NCBI GenBank assembly: GCA_020344435.1
Contig: CP070826.1
Span: forward strand, 849,869 to 874,323
DNA from: Candidatus Bathyarchaeota archaeon
Lineage (GTDB): Archaea; Thermoproteota; Bathyarchaeia; Bathyarchaeales; Bathyarchaeaceae
DNA: 24,455 nucleotides
Direction of reading: 5' to 3'
Shown: one piece after another, positions 1-7,813 of the stretch
How the letters are laid out: every line of letters starts with the position of its first letter
Position numbering within the stretch: position 1 is the stretch's first letter
Position numbers and translations under genes: made by a program
The notes under the pieces: model-generated
The model's input: only the letters and a program-made list of their open reading frames with translations
What the model was told of the DNA's origin: nothing
The model's database searches: none

Positions 1-39
1 ATTCACTCTCATTCCCCGGACTGTTCTGAACTCAGGCAT
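1..39 (-). CDS. hisS: Probable histidyl-tRNA synthetase, N-terminus only (runs off window)
   Basis: A minus-strand reading frame starts with ATG at 39 and is open to the window edge, giving 13 residues, MPEFRTVRGMRVN. A strong GGAGG ribosome-binding site lies 6 bases upstream of the ATG, and the endA-like gene ends 17 bases upstream, so the two look like an operon. The string FRTVRGMR matches the conserved opening of histidyl-tRNA synthetases, which charge tRNA-His; residues 12-13 (VN) differ from the usual D-F/Y. With only 13 residues the identity is inferred from this motif and from the translation-related neighbour. That a gene starts here is more certain than its name. Confidence 0.5.
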   Translation of the reverse strand, partial: MPEFRTVRGMRVN

Positions 40-56
40 CTCAACCCTCCAAAGTA

Positions 57-626
57 TCATTTCAAGGTTAGTTGTGAGAGTGAATAGTAAACGACCTCTC
101 CTCTCCTGTTGACAACCGCGAGAACAAGCTTCTTCTTCAAACTTTGAACATACATCTGGGCCCGCGCTAACGTTGTCAGGGTCACTGGCTGCCCTTCTTG
201 TATCCCGAATATCATGTATTTGGCGGGTTCTTCCCCGTATTCCCCCCGCTTGTACACGCGAAAGTCTATTCCCAAGCCGAAGCCTTCTCTTACCACGTAT
301 CCCCGGCTTCTTAGGTCTCGATAGATTAGATACTTGACCCAAGCATTCTCATCAGATGATTGGAAATGCTTGAGAACCTCTTGAAAGCCTCGTTTCTCTC
401 CGGTCTTCTCATCTTTGACCTCAATGATCTCTCTGCCGATTAGATATAATGCCTCGTAGAGCGTGAGTGTTAATTCCCCATCTTCGGAGACTCCATAACC
501 ACGCGAGGAAAGACCTTCAATCTCCTCAGCCGAGGAAACCCTCACGCCCTCCTCCGCAAGCAACGCTTCTATTACCAGCTCCTCGCTGGGCGCCTCGTCG
601 ACTTCTGCCGCTGCTTGTTTCCTCAT
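57..626 (-). CDS. endA: tRNA-splicing endonuclease (EndA) family subunit lacking the catalytic histidine
   Basis: This 189-residue protein belongs to the archaeal tRNA intron endonuclease family, which cuts bulge-helix-bulge motifs in pre-tRNAs. The N-terminal half has the usual 'GYGVSEDGELTLTLYEALYL' fold region. The C-terminal half has YLIYRDLRSRGYVV, GLGIDFRVY (catalytic-Tyr position), KKKLVLAVV (catalytic-Lys position) and the closing strand GEVVYYSL. Where the family has His-Ser-x-Tyr for the third catalytic residue, this protein has Pro-Ala-Lys-Tyr, so the His is missing. It may be the structural subunit of a heterotetrameric enzyme of the kind known in Crenarchaeota; no second copy is in the window. 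I chose the ATG at 626; a TTG at 692 in the same frame would add 22 residues. It lies just upstream of the probable hisS. Confidence 0.85.
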   Translation of the reverse strand: MRKQAAAEVDEAPSEELVIEALLAEEGVRVSSAEEIEGLSSRGYGVSEDGELTLTLYEALYLIGREIIEVKDEKTGEKRGFQEVLKHFQSSDENAWVKYLIYRDLRSRGYVVREGFGLGIDFRVYKRGEYGEEPAKYMIFGIQEGQPVTLTTLARAQMYVQSLKKKLVLAVVNRRGEVVYYSLSQLTLK

Positions 627-692
627 GGTGGACCCTTCGAACAATTCAATAGGCGAATTCAATAGTCGATAGTTGGTAATCAGCACCGTCAA

Positions 693-901
693 TATATGTG
701 TAGTGACCTGCGAAATTCACTGCCAAGATTTCTAGTCTGTTTTGCATTGTTCCTGATGAGCTAGGGCGGTGGCGTAGGCCATAGCCGCATAAAGGTGCAT
801 CCTCTGATTGGATTCGCCTTGTTTCGGCAGATAGGCTGGAGCGTACATGTGCCGCGCTTGCGAAAATCTTAAGAAGGCATCCAAGTAGTCTAGCCCAGAG
901 G
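693..901. other. Intergenic region between endA and the surface-protein gene
   Basis: This is a divergent upstream region with no convincing coding frame. A TCTTAAG stretch around 867-873 sits about 30 bases before the ATG at 902 and could be a weak TATA element. The segment around 746-816 has a TGATGA and a CTGA resembling C and D boxes, but the internal D'/C' boxes are missing, so no RNA gene is claimed. Confidence 0.4.
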
Positions 902-1660
902 ATGAAGCAATTGAAATGTCACAACTTCTGTTGCATAATTCTGTTGGGGATTCTTGTCGTTCTTATTCCAACGTCAAGTCTTGTCTATGCGCAGAGAACC
1001 GTTGGCGTTCAAGTGGGTGACTGGGCTGAATACACAATAGCCTTCACCTCTGAGGGGAACTTCACCGATCTTGAGGATCCTTTTGAATTCGAGACTATAA
1101 CAGGTATTCGAATAGCTGTAGTTGATATTGCTGAGACCAACGTTACTCAGGAGGCGCACATATACTTCGCGAATGGGTCTGACAGCGTTCATCCTGGGTG
1201 GGTAGATATTGAGACTGGAGACGGCGGCGGGGAAGCCACTTTTCCTCTGATAGCAGGGAATCTGGTTGAAGGCGACCGCATCTACACAAATAATGAGACG
1301 ATGTTTGGCGAATTCACGATTAACGAAACCCTAACGCGGTCGTACTTGGGAAGCACTTTTGAAGTGAACCGCTGGAACTCGAATGTGACTGCCCCACCGA
1401 ATCCGTTCTTGAACTCGTCCATAGTATTTGATATCTATTGGTTTCGAGATTCCGGTTTTCCAGCTGAGATACGCATGTTTATGATGATGGAGATGATGGG
1501 TAACCGAACATCGATTGACATGAGCATGAACATCATCGGCATAATACCTGAATTCCCATCGACTCTAGTACTGCCATTGCTGATTGCGGGTACACTGGTT
1601 GCCGTCCTGTTGTCGAGAAGAAGAAAATTCTTGAAGAGCCGGTGCTGCCTAGCCACTTAA
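902..1660 (+). CDS. Secreted surface protein with PEFP-type C-terminal membrane anchor
   Basis: The 252-residue protein starts with a signal peptide: basic MKQLK, a hydrophobic stretch at about residues 11-28, then a probable cleavage site near VYA-QR. The mature part is rich in Thr, Asn and acidic residues, with many N-x-S/T sequons (for example NVT, NGS, NET, NRTS), which suggests an N-glycosylated cell-surface protein. The C-terminus has the tripartite pattern PEFPS, a hydrophobic segment of about 20 residues, and RRRK. This resembles archaeal PEF-CTERM signals processed by archaeosortases, although a plain C-terminal membrane anchor is also possible. I do not recognise the central domain. 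It ends tail-to-tail with mtnA, the two genes overlapping by three bases within one TTAA. GAGG lies directly before the ATG, so a leaderless transcript is plausible. Confidence 0.8.
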   Translation: MKQLKCHNFCCIILLGILVVLIPTSSLVYAQRTVGVQVGDWAEYTIAFTSEGNFTDLEDPFEFETITGIRIAVVDIAETNVTQEAHIYFANGSDSVHPGWVDIETGDGGGEATFPLIAGNLVEGDRIYTNNETMFGEFTINETLTRSYLGSTFEVNRWNSNVTAPPNPFLNSSIVFDIYWFRDSGFPAEIRMFMMMEMMGNRTSIDMSMNIIGIIPEFPSTLVLPLLIAGTLVAVLLSRRRKFLKSRCCLAT

Positions 1661-2697
1661 GCACGTGTGCCATAATCCGCGGTGAGCCGTTCAAGTTCGC
1701 TTGTGGATAGGACGCCGCTTTCACAGATCACTGCCTCTACGTATTTGAGGGGGGTGATGTCGAAGGCTGGGTTCAGCGCCTTTATCCCGCTTGGAGCGAT
1801 TCTTTGAGAGCGGAAATGAGTGACTTCCTCAGAGCTTCTCTCTTCGATTGTCACATCTTCTGATGTCTGTTTCAGGTTGAATGTTGATCTCGGGGCGGCT
1901 ACGTAGAATGGCACTTTGTGTTCTTGCGCCAGCACTGCGATTGTGTATGTGCCGATTTTGTTGATCACGGCGTCTTGGACTATCCTATCTGCCCCCACGA
2001 TGACTTTGTCTACTAGCCGCTTGGACATGACGTAGCCGACCATGCTGTCTGTGATCAGCGTGACGGGGATGCCGTCGCGCTTCAACTCGTAGGTTGTGAG
2101 CCTTGCGCCCTGTAGTTTAGGCCGGGTCTCCGTTGCGATTACGCTTATCTTTTTGCCTTGATTCCACGCAGCGCGTATCACTCCGAGAGCTGTTCCATAA
2201 TCCACAGTGGCCAGACTTCCAGCGTTACAATGTGTCAGTACAACCTCTTCCTCTCTGATCAGCTTAGCTCCGTATTCACCCATCCTACGGTTGGCCTCCA
2301 CATCTTCATCAGCCATCTTTTGAGCCTCGTCTAACACGGCTTTGGCGAGTGTTTCCGTATTCCCAGAGACGGTCCTTGCTCTTTTGAGAACTCGATCAAT
2401 GGCCCAGAATAGGTTAACAGCCGTTGGTCTGGATCTCCTTAGAACCTCGGCTGATTCATTGATCTCCTTCATCATCTCATCTCTCTTCTCTGCTTTTGAA
2501 TGATAGGCCGCAAGAGCCAAGCCATAAGCTGCTGTGACGCCGATGAGGGGGGCGCCTCGCACTCGCATCTCTCTAATCGCAGAAGCCGCATCACTGCATT
2601 CTTTCATCTCTAAGAAGACTTTGTCGCTGGGCAGTTTTGTCTGGTCAAAGGTAACGGCGACGCCGTCTTTCCACCATATTGTTCTCAGGTCACTCAC
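1657..2697 (-). CDS. mtnA: S-methyl-5-thioribose-1-phosphate isomerase (MtnA / aIF2B-like)
   Basis: This 346-residue protein would convert 5-methylthioribose-1-phosphate to methylthioribulose-1-phosphate in the salvage of methylthioadenosine. The family signatures are all present: LRTIWWKDG at the start, RGAPLIGV at 48-55, HCNAGSLAT with the catalytic Cys157, ATETRP at 188-193, VGADRI with the catalytic Asp237, KIGTY, and NPAFDITP near the C-terminus. The length is typical. These motifs fit MtnA better than the related ribose-1,5-bisphosphate isomerases, but the exact archaeal substrate is not certain. The start is a GTG. An AATAAATA-like TATA element (2726-2734) about 33 bases upstream suggests a near-leaderless mRNA. 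The phosphoribosyltransferase-type regulator lies upstream on the same strand. Confidence 0.92.
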   Translation of the reverse strand: MSDLRTIWWKDGVAVTFDQTKLPSDKVFLEMKECSDAASAIREMRVRGAPLIGVTAAYGLALAAYHSKAEKRDEMMKEINESAEVLRRSRPTAVNLFWAIDRVLKRARTVSGNTETLAKAVLDEAQKMADEDVEANRRMGEYGAKLIREEEVVLTHCNAGSLATVDYGTALGVIRAAWNQGKKISVIATETRPKLQGARLTTYELKRDGIPVTLITDSMVGYVMSKRLVDKVIVGADRIVQDAVINKIGTYTIAVLAQEHKVPFYVAAPRSTFNLKQTSEDVTIEERSSEEVTHFRSQRIAPSGIKALNPAFDITPLKYVEAVICESGVLSTSELERLTADYGTRA

Positions 2698-2725
2698 CTT
2701 CAGAGCGTCTGTTTCTCATTCGCTG

Positions 2726-2734
2726 TTTATTATT
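2726..2734 (-). promoter_or_regulatory. Putative TATA box for mtnA
   Basis: Read on the minus strand the sequence is AATAATAAA, centred about 33 bases before the GTG start at 2697. Archaeal transcription normally starts about 25-27 bases after the centre of the TATA box, which would leave a leader of only about 6 bases. Confidence 0.45.
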
Positions 2735-2865
2735 CTACCTGGAGAGGCGCACAGATAGAATATGCAATAGTGTTCTCAGTTTCGTTCTCTGATTCGGGAT
2801 CATGACTGAATGCTTCTGGAGAAAGAGAAGAAGTGAGAATGTGTTCGGGGCTGCTGTGTAGTCGC

Positions 2866-3603
2866 TTACTTCGGCCTAACCTTCGTTACAACCTCAATTG
2901 GGCAGCCCTTACGCAGGTTTATCCTCTTCCGCCAATCATCTCCGATGGCAATGAGAGAGAATACCCCAGCGACTTCGGCCCTCGCCCTCTGAACCAGGTT
3001 AATGAGGGCAGCCTGGGTCTCTCCAGACTTTATCATATCATCGACTATGAGTACACTGTCCCTCCGCTTCAGCGCATTCTTCGGCACATAAAGAGTCATA
3101 GTAACACCGGAGTTGCTAAGCACATACGTCTCCTCTAGAAAGGCGGGAACGCCAACCTCCTTGTTTCTCTTCGCAATCACAAGATTCACGCCCAGAGAGT
3201 CCGCAACCATAGTCGCTAGCGGTATGCCGTCCACCGCTGCGGTCAAGATCATAGTCACCCTTCTTCCGGCGAAGGTTGTGAGGGCGTGGCTTGCCGCTTG
3301 CCTGAGTATATTGAAGTCACCAACGATCCATGTGTTATCGAAATATCCGTCCTTGTTGAACCTTATCTTCCTGCCAAGTTCGGCGTCCAATCCAACAAGT
3401 TTCTTTAGGATTTTCCAGAGATCTCTTGCTCGCTCTGTGTTCGGCAAAACATGCCCCTTAGCATATCTGCTCAGAACTGTAACAGGAAGACCCGTCTTGC
3501 TTGATAACTCGCGGTATGTGTAATGGTTCTTCGCGGCTTGAAGCAGCTCTATTGTCATCAATCGAAGCTTCAGCTCCTCCGCGTGTGTACTCGATCTCTT
3601 CAT
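2866..3603 (-). CDS. Transcriptional regulator with phosphoribosyltransferase-like domain (GfcR/PurR-type)
   Basis: The 245-residue protein has two parts. Residues 1-60 form a helix-turn-helix region (YRELSSKTGLPVTVLSRYAKG). Residues 85-245 form a type I phosphoribosyltransferase domain with the PRPP-binding loop VLIVDDMIKSGETQ. This arrangement matches archaeal GfcR-like proteins, long annotated as PyrE-like, which act as DNA-binding regulators that sense a phosphoribosyl or nucleotide-type ligand. Haloarchaeal GfcR controls sugar catabolism; what this one controls is not known. It is followed 168 bases later on the same strand by mtnA, which also handles a ribose-phosphate derivative, so a link to nucleoside or methylthioadenosine salvage is a reasonable guess. 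A TTAAAAATA element around 3645-3655 could be its TATA box. Confidence 0.8.
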   Translation of the reverse strand: MKRSSTHAEELKLRLMTIELLQAAKNHYTYRELSSKTGLPVTVLSRYAKGHVLPNTERARDLWKILKKLVGLDAELGRKIRFNKDGYFDNTWIVGDFNILRQAASHALTTFAGRRVTMILTAAVDGIPLATMVADSLGVNLVIAKRNKEVGVPAFLEETYVLSNSGVTMTLYVPKNALKRRDSVLIVDDMIKSGETQAALINLVQRARAEVAGVFSLIAIGDDWRKRINLRKGCPIEVVTKVRPK

Positions 3604-3786
3604 CTAATATGCACCAACAAGTCAAATGATAAGCTTAGTGCGGTCTATTTTTAACTCAAGGCAATATATGTATTCCGTTCAATATTTACATTTTCCGTCT
3701 GGTCTGGTGACGTTAGGCCACTTTCTCTTCCTGAACAGCTTCAGTCCGTCTATTTCTGTGATGTATTAAAACCCTGATTCAAAATG

Positions 3787-3879
3787 TGGCGGGCCCGCGG
3801 GGAATTGAACCCCGGATCTCCGGCTCTCCTCCATCCGCGGTAGAAGGCCGGCGCCTTATCCAGACTAGGCCACGAGCCC
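3787..3879 (-). tRNA. tRNA-Arg(UCU) with a 15-nt bulge-helix-bulge intron and encoded CCA
   Basis: Read on the minus strand, the acceptor arms are GGGCTCG and CGGGCCC (7 pairs, one G-U), followed by discriminator G and an encoded CCA. The D arm is GCCT/AGGC, the anticodon stem CCGGC/GCCGG, the variable loop AGATC, and the T arm CGGGG-TTCAATT-CCCCG. After intron removal the anticodon loop is CTTCTAA with anticodon TCT (3842-3844), which reads Arg codon AGA and, by wobble, AGG. The gene lies between leuS and the phosphoribosyltransferase-type regulator, and a TATA-like element lies 32-41 bases upstream. Confidence 0.95.
3826..3840 (-). other. tRNA-Arg intron (position 37/38) with canonical bulge-helix-bulge
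   Basis: The 15-base intron, CCGCGGATGGAGGAG, interrupts the anticodon loop after A37. Loop bases CTTC (32-35) pair with intron bases GAGG to make the 4-bp central helix. The flanking 3-base bulges are T-A/C and A-G/A, each cut after its second base. A two-pair inner helix with a CGGA loop closes the intron. This is the standard substrate of archaeal EndA, a member of which is encoded at 57-626. Confidence 0.9.
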
Positions 3880-3910
3880 TTCCGTCGATCTCAGATTCTG
3901 GAGATCAACG

Positions 3911-3920
3911 AATATAATCT
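3911..3920 (-). promoter_or_regulatory. Putative TATA box for tRNA-Arg
   Basis: The minus strand reads AGATTATATT, 32-41 bases before the tRNA 5' end, just past the stop codon of leuS. The spacing suits an archaeal tRNA promoter, so the tRNA probably has its own transcript. Confidence 0.5.
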
Positions 3921-3967
3921 TTTCATCTACTCGTTTCAGAGAGAAGAACATCTTGATGGCTCTGAAG

Positions 3968-6844
3968 TTACTCGATGTAGATCGCGGGGCGATATGGTCT
4001 TGCTGATTCCGCTCTTTTCTTGTGATCTTCATGCTGCCTGTCATCTTCACTATGAGCGTAGATTTCAGCGTCGAATTCACGTTCAAAGAAGTGTTGAGCT
4101 TGCTTCAGCGCTTGAGTTTCGTTCATTGCCCCGACTTGTAGCTCTCGGCGTCTTTTGTCATCAGGCATCCTGTTTGCTTCATCCACAATCTGACGTGCGA
4201 ATTTCGCAACTTCTCTTGCGGCTTTCTTCAGCTCTGGGTCTTTCATCAGATCTTTCATTAAACTGCTCAAGTCTATCTTCTTGGATAACGATTGCTCTAA
4301 AGCCTTCAGATAAGCCTTCCATTTCCAAGGTGAGGCTGAGTAATAGTAGATTCTCTTTGGAACCATCTTGGTTGCCCGTAGAATATTGGATGTGTCCTCT
4401 AACACGTTTTTGACTAGCTCTTCAGTCTCTTCTGCCCTGATGTTGACCTTGTCTTCGTCATGTTCCGGCCATTCGGCTAGTGATATGAAGCCTTCTTTGC
4501 CCATCTTGCTCCAGATTTCCTCGCAGATGTGTGGGGCAAATGGGGCGAATAGGCGGGTCCATACTTCTAAGATTTGCTTTTGGGTTTCTGTATTGATCTT
4601 CTCCTTTCTGCGTCTGTACCATCTGATGTCGTTCCAGATCTCGTAAAAGGCGTTTTCTATCGCTGTTCTTGTCTTCAGTGTCTCCATGCTTTCTGTGACC
4701 TTCCTTATTCGGTGTTGCAGTGTGCTGATTAGCCATTCTTCCAAATGGTCTCTTTCAGTAGCGCCTTCTGATTCGAAGGTGCTTTTTGCCAGGTTGTAGA
4801 ATGATTCAAGCTTATTTCCAACATCACGAACGTTTTCTCTTCTCCAATCCGGATCATCCATGCCTTCGGCACATAGGAGCAGCGCACAGCGTGTGGCGTC
4901 AGCGCCGTACTCGCCGAGGGCGCCTCTCAACGTTGCGAAGTTCCCCTTCGATTTCGACATCTTCTCGCCCTCGAGCATCAGCCACCCGTTTACTCCTATT
5001 GCTCTCGGTAGGTGTTCAGGAAACAATGCAGTGTGGTGGAAGAGGAAGAATGTCAGGTGGTTTGGAACAAGCTCCTTAGCTGAGTTTCTCAGGTCTACTG
5101 GATACCAGTATAGGAACTCCCTTCGCATATCCTTCAACTCTTGGCTGCTAATACCCGATTCTTCAGCTACTCCCTCAAGATTGCCTTTACCATAGAATAT
5201 GTGATCGAAAACTAGGGGGGTCAGCTGTTCTGGCTTTATGTTGTGTTCTTTGATGTGCTTGTTTATTGTGTAAAAGGCCATGTATACTGTTGAGTCACTT
5301 AGGGTTTCCACCATCCAGTCGGGGCTCCACGGAAGCGGTGTGCCTAGCCCGGTCTTTCTGGCACAAGCCCAATCTCTCAGCCAGTCGATAATGTTCAAAA
5401 ACCATTGCATTGCTGATTCAGGATAGACCAAAGCCTTTCGCAGTGCAGTTCTCGTCTTCTCCTTCCAAACCTCATCCGAGTATCTTAGAAACCATTGACC
5501 CTCAAGTATCTTTACGATGCACGGCGTCAAACATCGGCAGGTGACTGGCTGTGGCAAGTCATACATTGAATCTGCAATACTCTTCTTCTTGAAGTCTTCT
5601 ATCAAACGGTCCTTCACTTCGTAGACCCTACTCCCAGCGTATTTACCGCAGATTTCCTTCAAGATGCCACCGTGAAATTCCTTCTTATACAGCAGTTTCG
5701 TTGCCTCCTCAGCCTTTGGATCACTCTGGTCCTTTACTCTCAATTGTTCCACTATCTCTACAGCAGGAAAATCACCAAAGCCCTCTACTTCAATCATGGA
5801 GATCGGCCGGATGCTCCTAACCTCATCGGTATCGACATTGAATTCTTTCAGCGACTCGGGTTTCTCTTGCAGGTCTCTCAAGGCTACCCAATCGTATGGT
5901 GCATGTGCGGGGACGCTGTATACGACTCCGGTGGCGTGATCGGGGCTTACGAACCAGCCGGGTAATATGGGCAGTTCATTGTCGTTGATCGGGTTGATGA
6001 AACGCTTTCCAATGATTTCTCTGCCTTTGAATCGACTGGTTATCTCGACTTTTCGATTCTGTTCTTTCAGTTTGCCAGCGGCCTTCTCGCTTACTATCCA
6101 TTGTTCACCGTCAACATCAGCCTTGACGTAGGTTGCGTCTGGGTGTATCCACATGTTTGTTACGCCATAGATTGTTTCGGGTCTGAAGGTTGCTGCAGGC
6201 AGATATGCATCGTCTATTCTGAATTTGATGAGCGTGTATTCTTCGGGGGATACCCCTACGCCTTCCTGTCTATCATGATCCCCGGTGGGGCTTTCACAGT
6301 GTGGACACCAGACCACAGGATGTGTTCCCTTGGCGACGTATCCCTTCTCTCTCAATCTCTGATACTGCCACTCAATGAACTTGTTGAATGTTGGGCTTGC
6401 GGTACGGAACTCTCTCCTCCAATCTATTGAGAAGCCTGCTCGTCTCACGGTCTCTCTGTTCTCGTTCGTGTAGTATGAAGCCATGTATGCTGGATCAATG
6501 AATCTCTTCAGGTCATCTTCTGAGACGCCATCAATTTCTCTCAGCGGGCGGATGAACTCTTCGTCTCCAAGCTTGACCCGCTCGCTCGCCCCCGCTATCG
6601 TCTGTCCAGTCCAATGCCAAGCCCAAGGAAACAAGACGTTGTAACCTTGCATTCGCTTGAATCGTGCATAGGCGTCAACTCGCGTGGCTGTAAAAGCGTG
6701 GCCCACATGAAATGGACCGTTGACGTATGAGTAGGGGAAAGTTATGAAACGCTTCTCTCGATTGGAATCCGGATCAGCCGCGAATATCTTCTCCCGTTCC
6801 CACGCTTCTCGCCACTTCTCTTCGATCTGCCTCAAAATCTCCAT
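3968..6844 (-). CDS. leuS: Leucyl-tRNA synthetase, archaeal type
   Basis: This 958-residue cytoplasmic enzyme charges tRNA-Leu. The class I signatures are HVGH at residues 46-49 (HIGH motif, after FPYSYVNGP) and KMSKS at 628-632 (after LEGE). Between them lie the long CP1 editing insert and a zinc-type patch, WCPHC. The opening ARFKRMQGYNVLFPWAWHWTGQ is characteristic of archaeal/eukaryotic LeuRS rather than IleRS or ValRS, and the length is normal for the archaeal form. The C-terminal ~150 residues form the anticodon-binding and C-terminal domain, ending in a charged tail. A CTTTTAATC element centred 28 bases before the ATG predicts a leaderless mRNA. No other Leu-related gene is nearby. Confidence 0.95.
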   Translation of the reverse strand: MEILRQIEEKWREAWEREKIFAADPDSNREKRFITFPYSYVNGPFHVGHAFTATRVDAYARFKRMQGYNVLFPWAWHWTGQTIAGASERVKLGDEEFIRPLREIDGVSEDDLKRFIDPAYMASYYTNENRETVRRAGFSIDWRREFRTASPTFNKFIEWQYQRLREKGYVAKGTHPVVWCPHCESPTGDHDRQEGVGVSPEEYTLIKFRIDDAYLPAATFRPETIYGVTNMWIHPDATYVKADVDGEQWIVSEKAAGKLKEQNRKVEITSRFKGREIIGKRFINPINDNELPILPGWFVSPDHATGVVYSVPAHAPYDWVALRDLQEKPESLKEFNVDTDEVRSIRPISMIEVEGFGDFPAVEIVEQLRVKDQSDPKAEEATKLLYKKEFHGGILKEICGKYAGSRVYEVKDRLIEDFKKKSIADSMYDLPQPVTCRCLTPCIVKILEGQWFLRYSDEVWKEKTRTALRKALVYPESAMQWFLNIIDWLRDWACARKTGLGTPLPWSPDWMVETLSDSTVYMAFYTINKHIKEHNIKPEQLTPLVFDHIFYGKGNLEGVAEESGISSQELKDMRREFLYWYPVDLRNSAKELVPNHLTFFLFHHTALFPEHLPRAIGVNGWLMLEGEKMSKSKGNFATLRGALGEYGADATRCALLLCAEGMDDPDWRRENVRDVGNKLESFYNLAKSTFESEGATERDHLEEWLISTLQHRIRKVTESMETLKTRTAIENAFYEIWNDIRWYRRRKEKINTETQKQILEVWTRLFAPFAPHICEEIWSKMGKEGFISLAEWPEHDEDKVNIRAEETEELVKNVLEDTSNILRATKMVPKRIYYYSASPWKWKAYLKALEQSLSKKIDLSSLMKDLMKDPELKKAAREVAKFARQIVDEANRMPDDKRRRELQVGAMNETQALKQAQHFFEREFDAEIYAHSEDDRQHEDHKKRAESARPYRPAIYIE

Positions 6845-6867
6845 GAAAGCCCTTGTGTTGCCTTGAG

Positions 6868-6876
6868 GATTAAAAG
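6868..6876 (-). promoter_or_regulatory. Putative TATA box for leuS
   Basis: The minus strand reads CTTTTAATC, centred 28 bases upstream of the leuS ATG at 6844. This places the expected transcription start at or next to the start codon. Confidence 0.5.
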
Positions 6877-6994
6877 CCTTGCTAATTTTCGGAGAGGAAA
6901 CGATCCCTCAAGTTTAACACCGAAGACTCTAGTGAAGGTTCTCTCTTTAATCTCTTATGGTTTTGAGCATTGCGAGGGGAGTTCTTCTGCGCGC

Positions 6995-7735
6995 TCATCT
7001 TATCCTTGTGGTTGGAACGTATTTTCGAGCCGCTTCGAGAAAGGAGACAATCTCATCATCAGCGAAAGGCTTCAATTCACTGAAGGCGGGGTCTAGTGTC
7101 TTCTTTCCTACACTCACGTCAAACCTCTGTAGAACATATTTCTTGCAGCCTTTTATGTCGCGGCTTATCTCCTCTATGTCTTCTTCGCCGTGAAGAGTTG
7201 GAACAACTGTGGTTCGGAACTCGTAATCAACTCTGGAAGCTAATAATACTCCAATTGTTTCCTTCACTTCCCTCAGAGCATTCTCTGAGTCAACACCAAT
7301 TGCTCTTGAATACTTATGCGCTGTGAGCGGGGCTTTAATGTCAGCAGCAATGTAGTCGACAATTCGCTCTTCGATCAGGCCTTCAACCATCTGTGGATTG
7401 GTTCCATTAGTGTCTAGCTTCACTGGCAAACCAATATTCTTTATTCTGGAACATAATTCTGGAAGGTCGCTGTGAAGCGTGGGTTCTCCACCAGTGATAC
7501 ACACACCGTCCAGCCAATCTCTCTTGCTCGTCAGGTAGCTCTCCACACGCTCGAAGGGGATAGTTTTCTCCTTTCCAGGGCAAAGAACGAGAGTATAATT
7601 GTGGCAGTAGGGACATCGAAAGTTGCATCTGGGGAGGAAGATGACTGAGGTGAGTTTTCCGTCCCAATCTACAAGACTGAGATCAACAAATCCCTTGATC
7701 TCCATCCCCAAATGGTCTCCCGTGAGCCTGTGCAT
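6995..7735 (-). CDS. nrdG: Anaerobic ribonucleotide reductase activating protein (radical SAM, NrdG2-type)
   Basis: The 246-residue protein is a radical SAM enzyme with the 4Fe-4S motif CNFRCPYC (Cys37, Cys41, Cys44), the SAM-binding GGEPTLH and a LDTNGTNP strand. The start IKGFVDLSLVDWDGKL is typical of the NrdG2 family, which installs the glycyl radical on class III ribonucleotide reductase (NrdD) so that dNTPs can be made without oxygen. No nrdD is in this window, so the partner is inferred; related glycyl-radical activases are an alternative. I kept the ATG at 7735. The ATG at 7705 (MEIKGFVD) would give a protein starting where many homologues start. The gene lies between leuS and deoxyhypusine synthase on the same strand, with no obvious functional link to either. 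Confidence 0.85.
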   Translation of the reverse strand: MHRLTGDHLGMEIKGFVDLSLVDWDGKLTSVIFLPRCNFRCPYCHNYTLVLCPGKEKTIPFERVESYLTSKRDWLDGVCITGGEPTLHSDLPELCSRIKNIGLPVKLDTNGTNPQMVEGLIEERIVDYIAADIKAPLTAHKYSRAIGVDSENALREVKETIGVLLASRVDYEFRTTVVPTLHGEEDIEEISRDIKGCKKYVLQRFDVSVGKKTLDPAFSELKPFADDEIVSFLEAARKYVPTTRIR

Positions 7736-7813
7736 CTAATGGAAACTGCCGGCTTTTCTATGTTGCGTGATTGACTATGTGCAATAGGCTTAGAGAACTT
7801 GCGAGTTACGCTA

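Noticed and set aside
746..820. Possible C/D box small RNA (TGATGA ... CTGA)
   Set aside because: The first base of the C box is off consensus, there are no internal D'/C' boxes, and the ends do not form a terminal stem.
765..850. tRNA-like stretch (GGTGGCGTAGGCC ... GGATTCG)
   Set aside because: No acceptor stem or T arm can be paired, so no tRNA or tRNA remnant is claimed.
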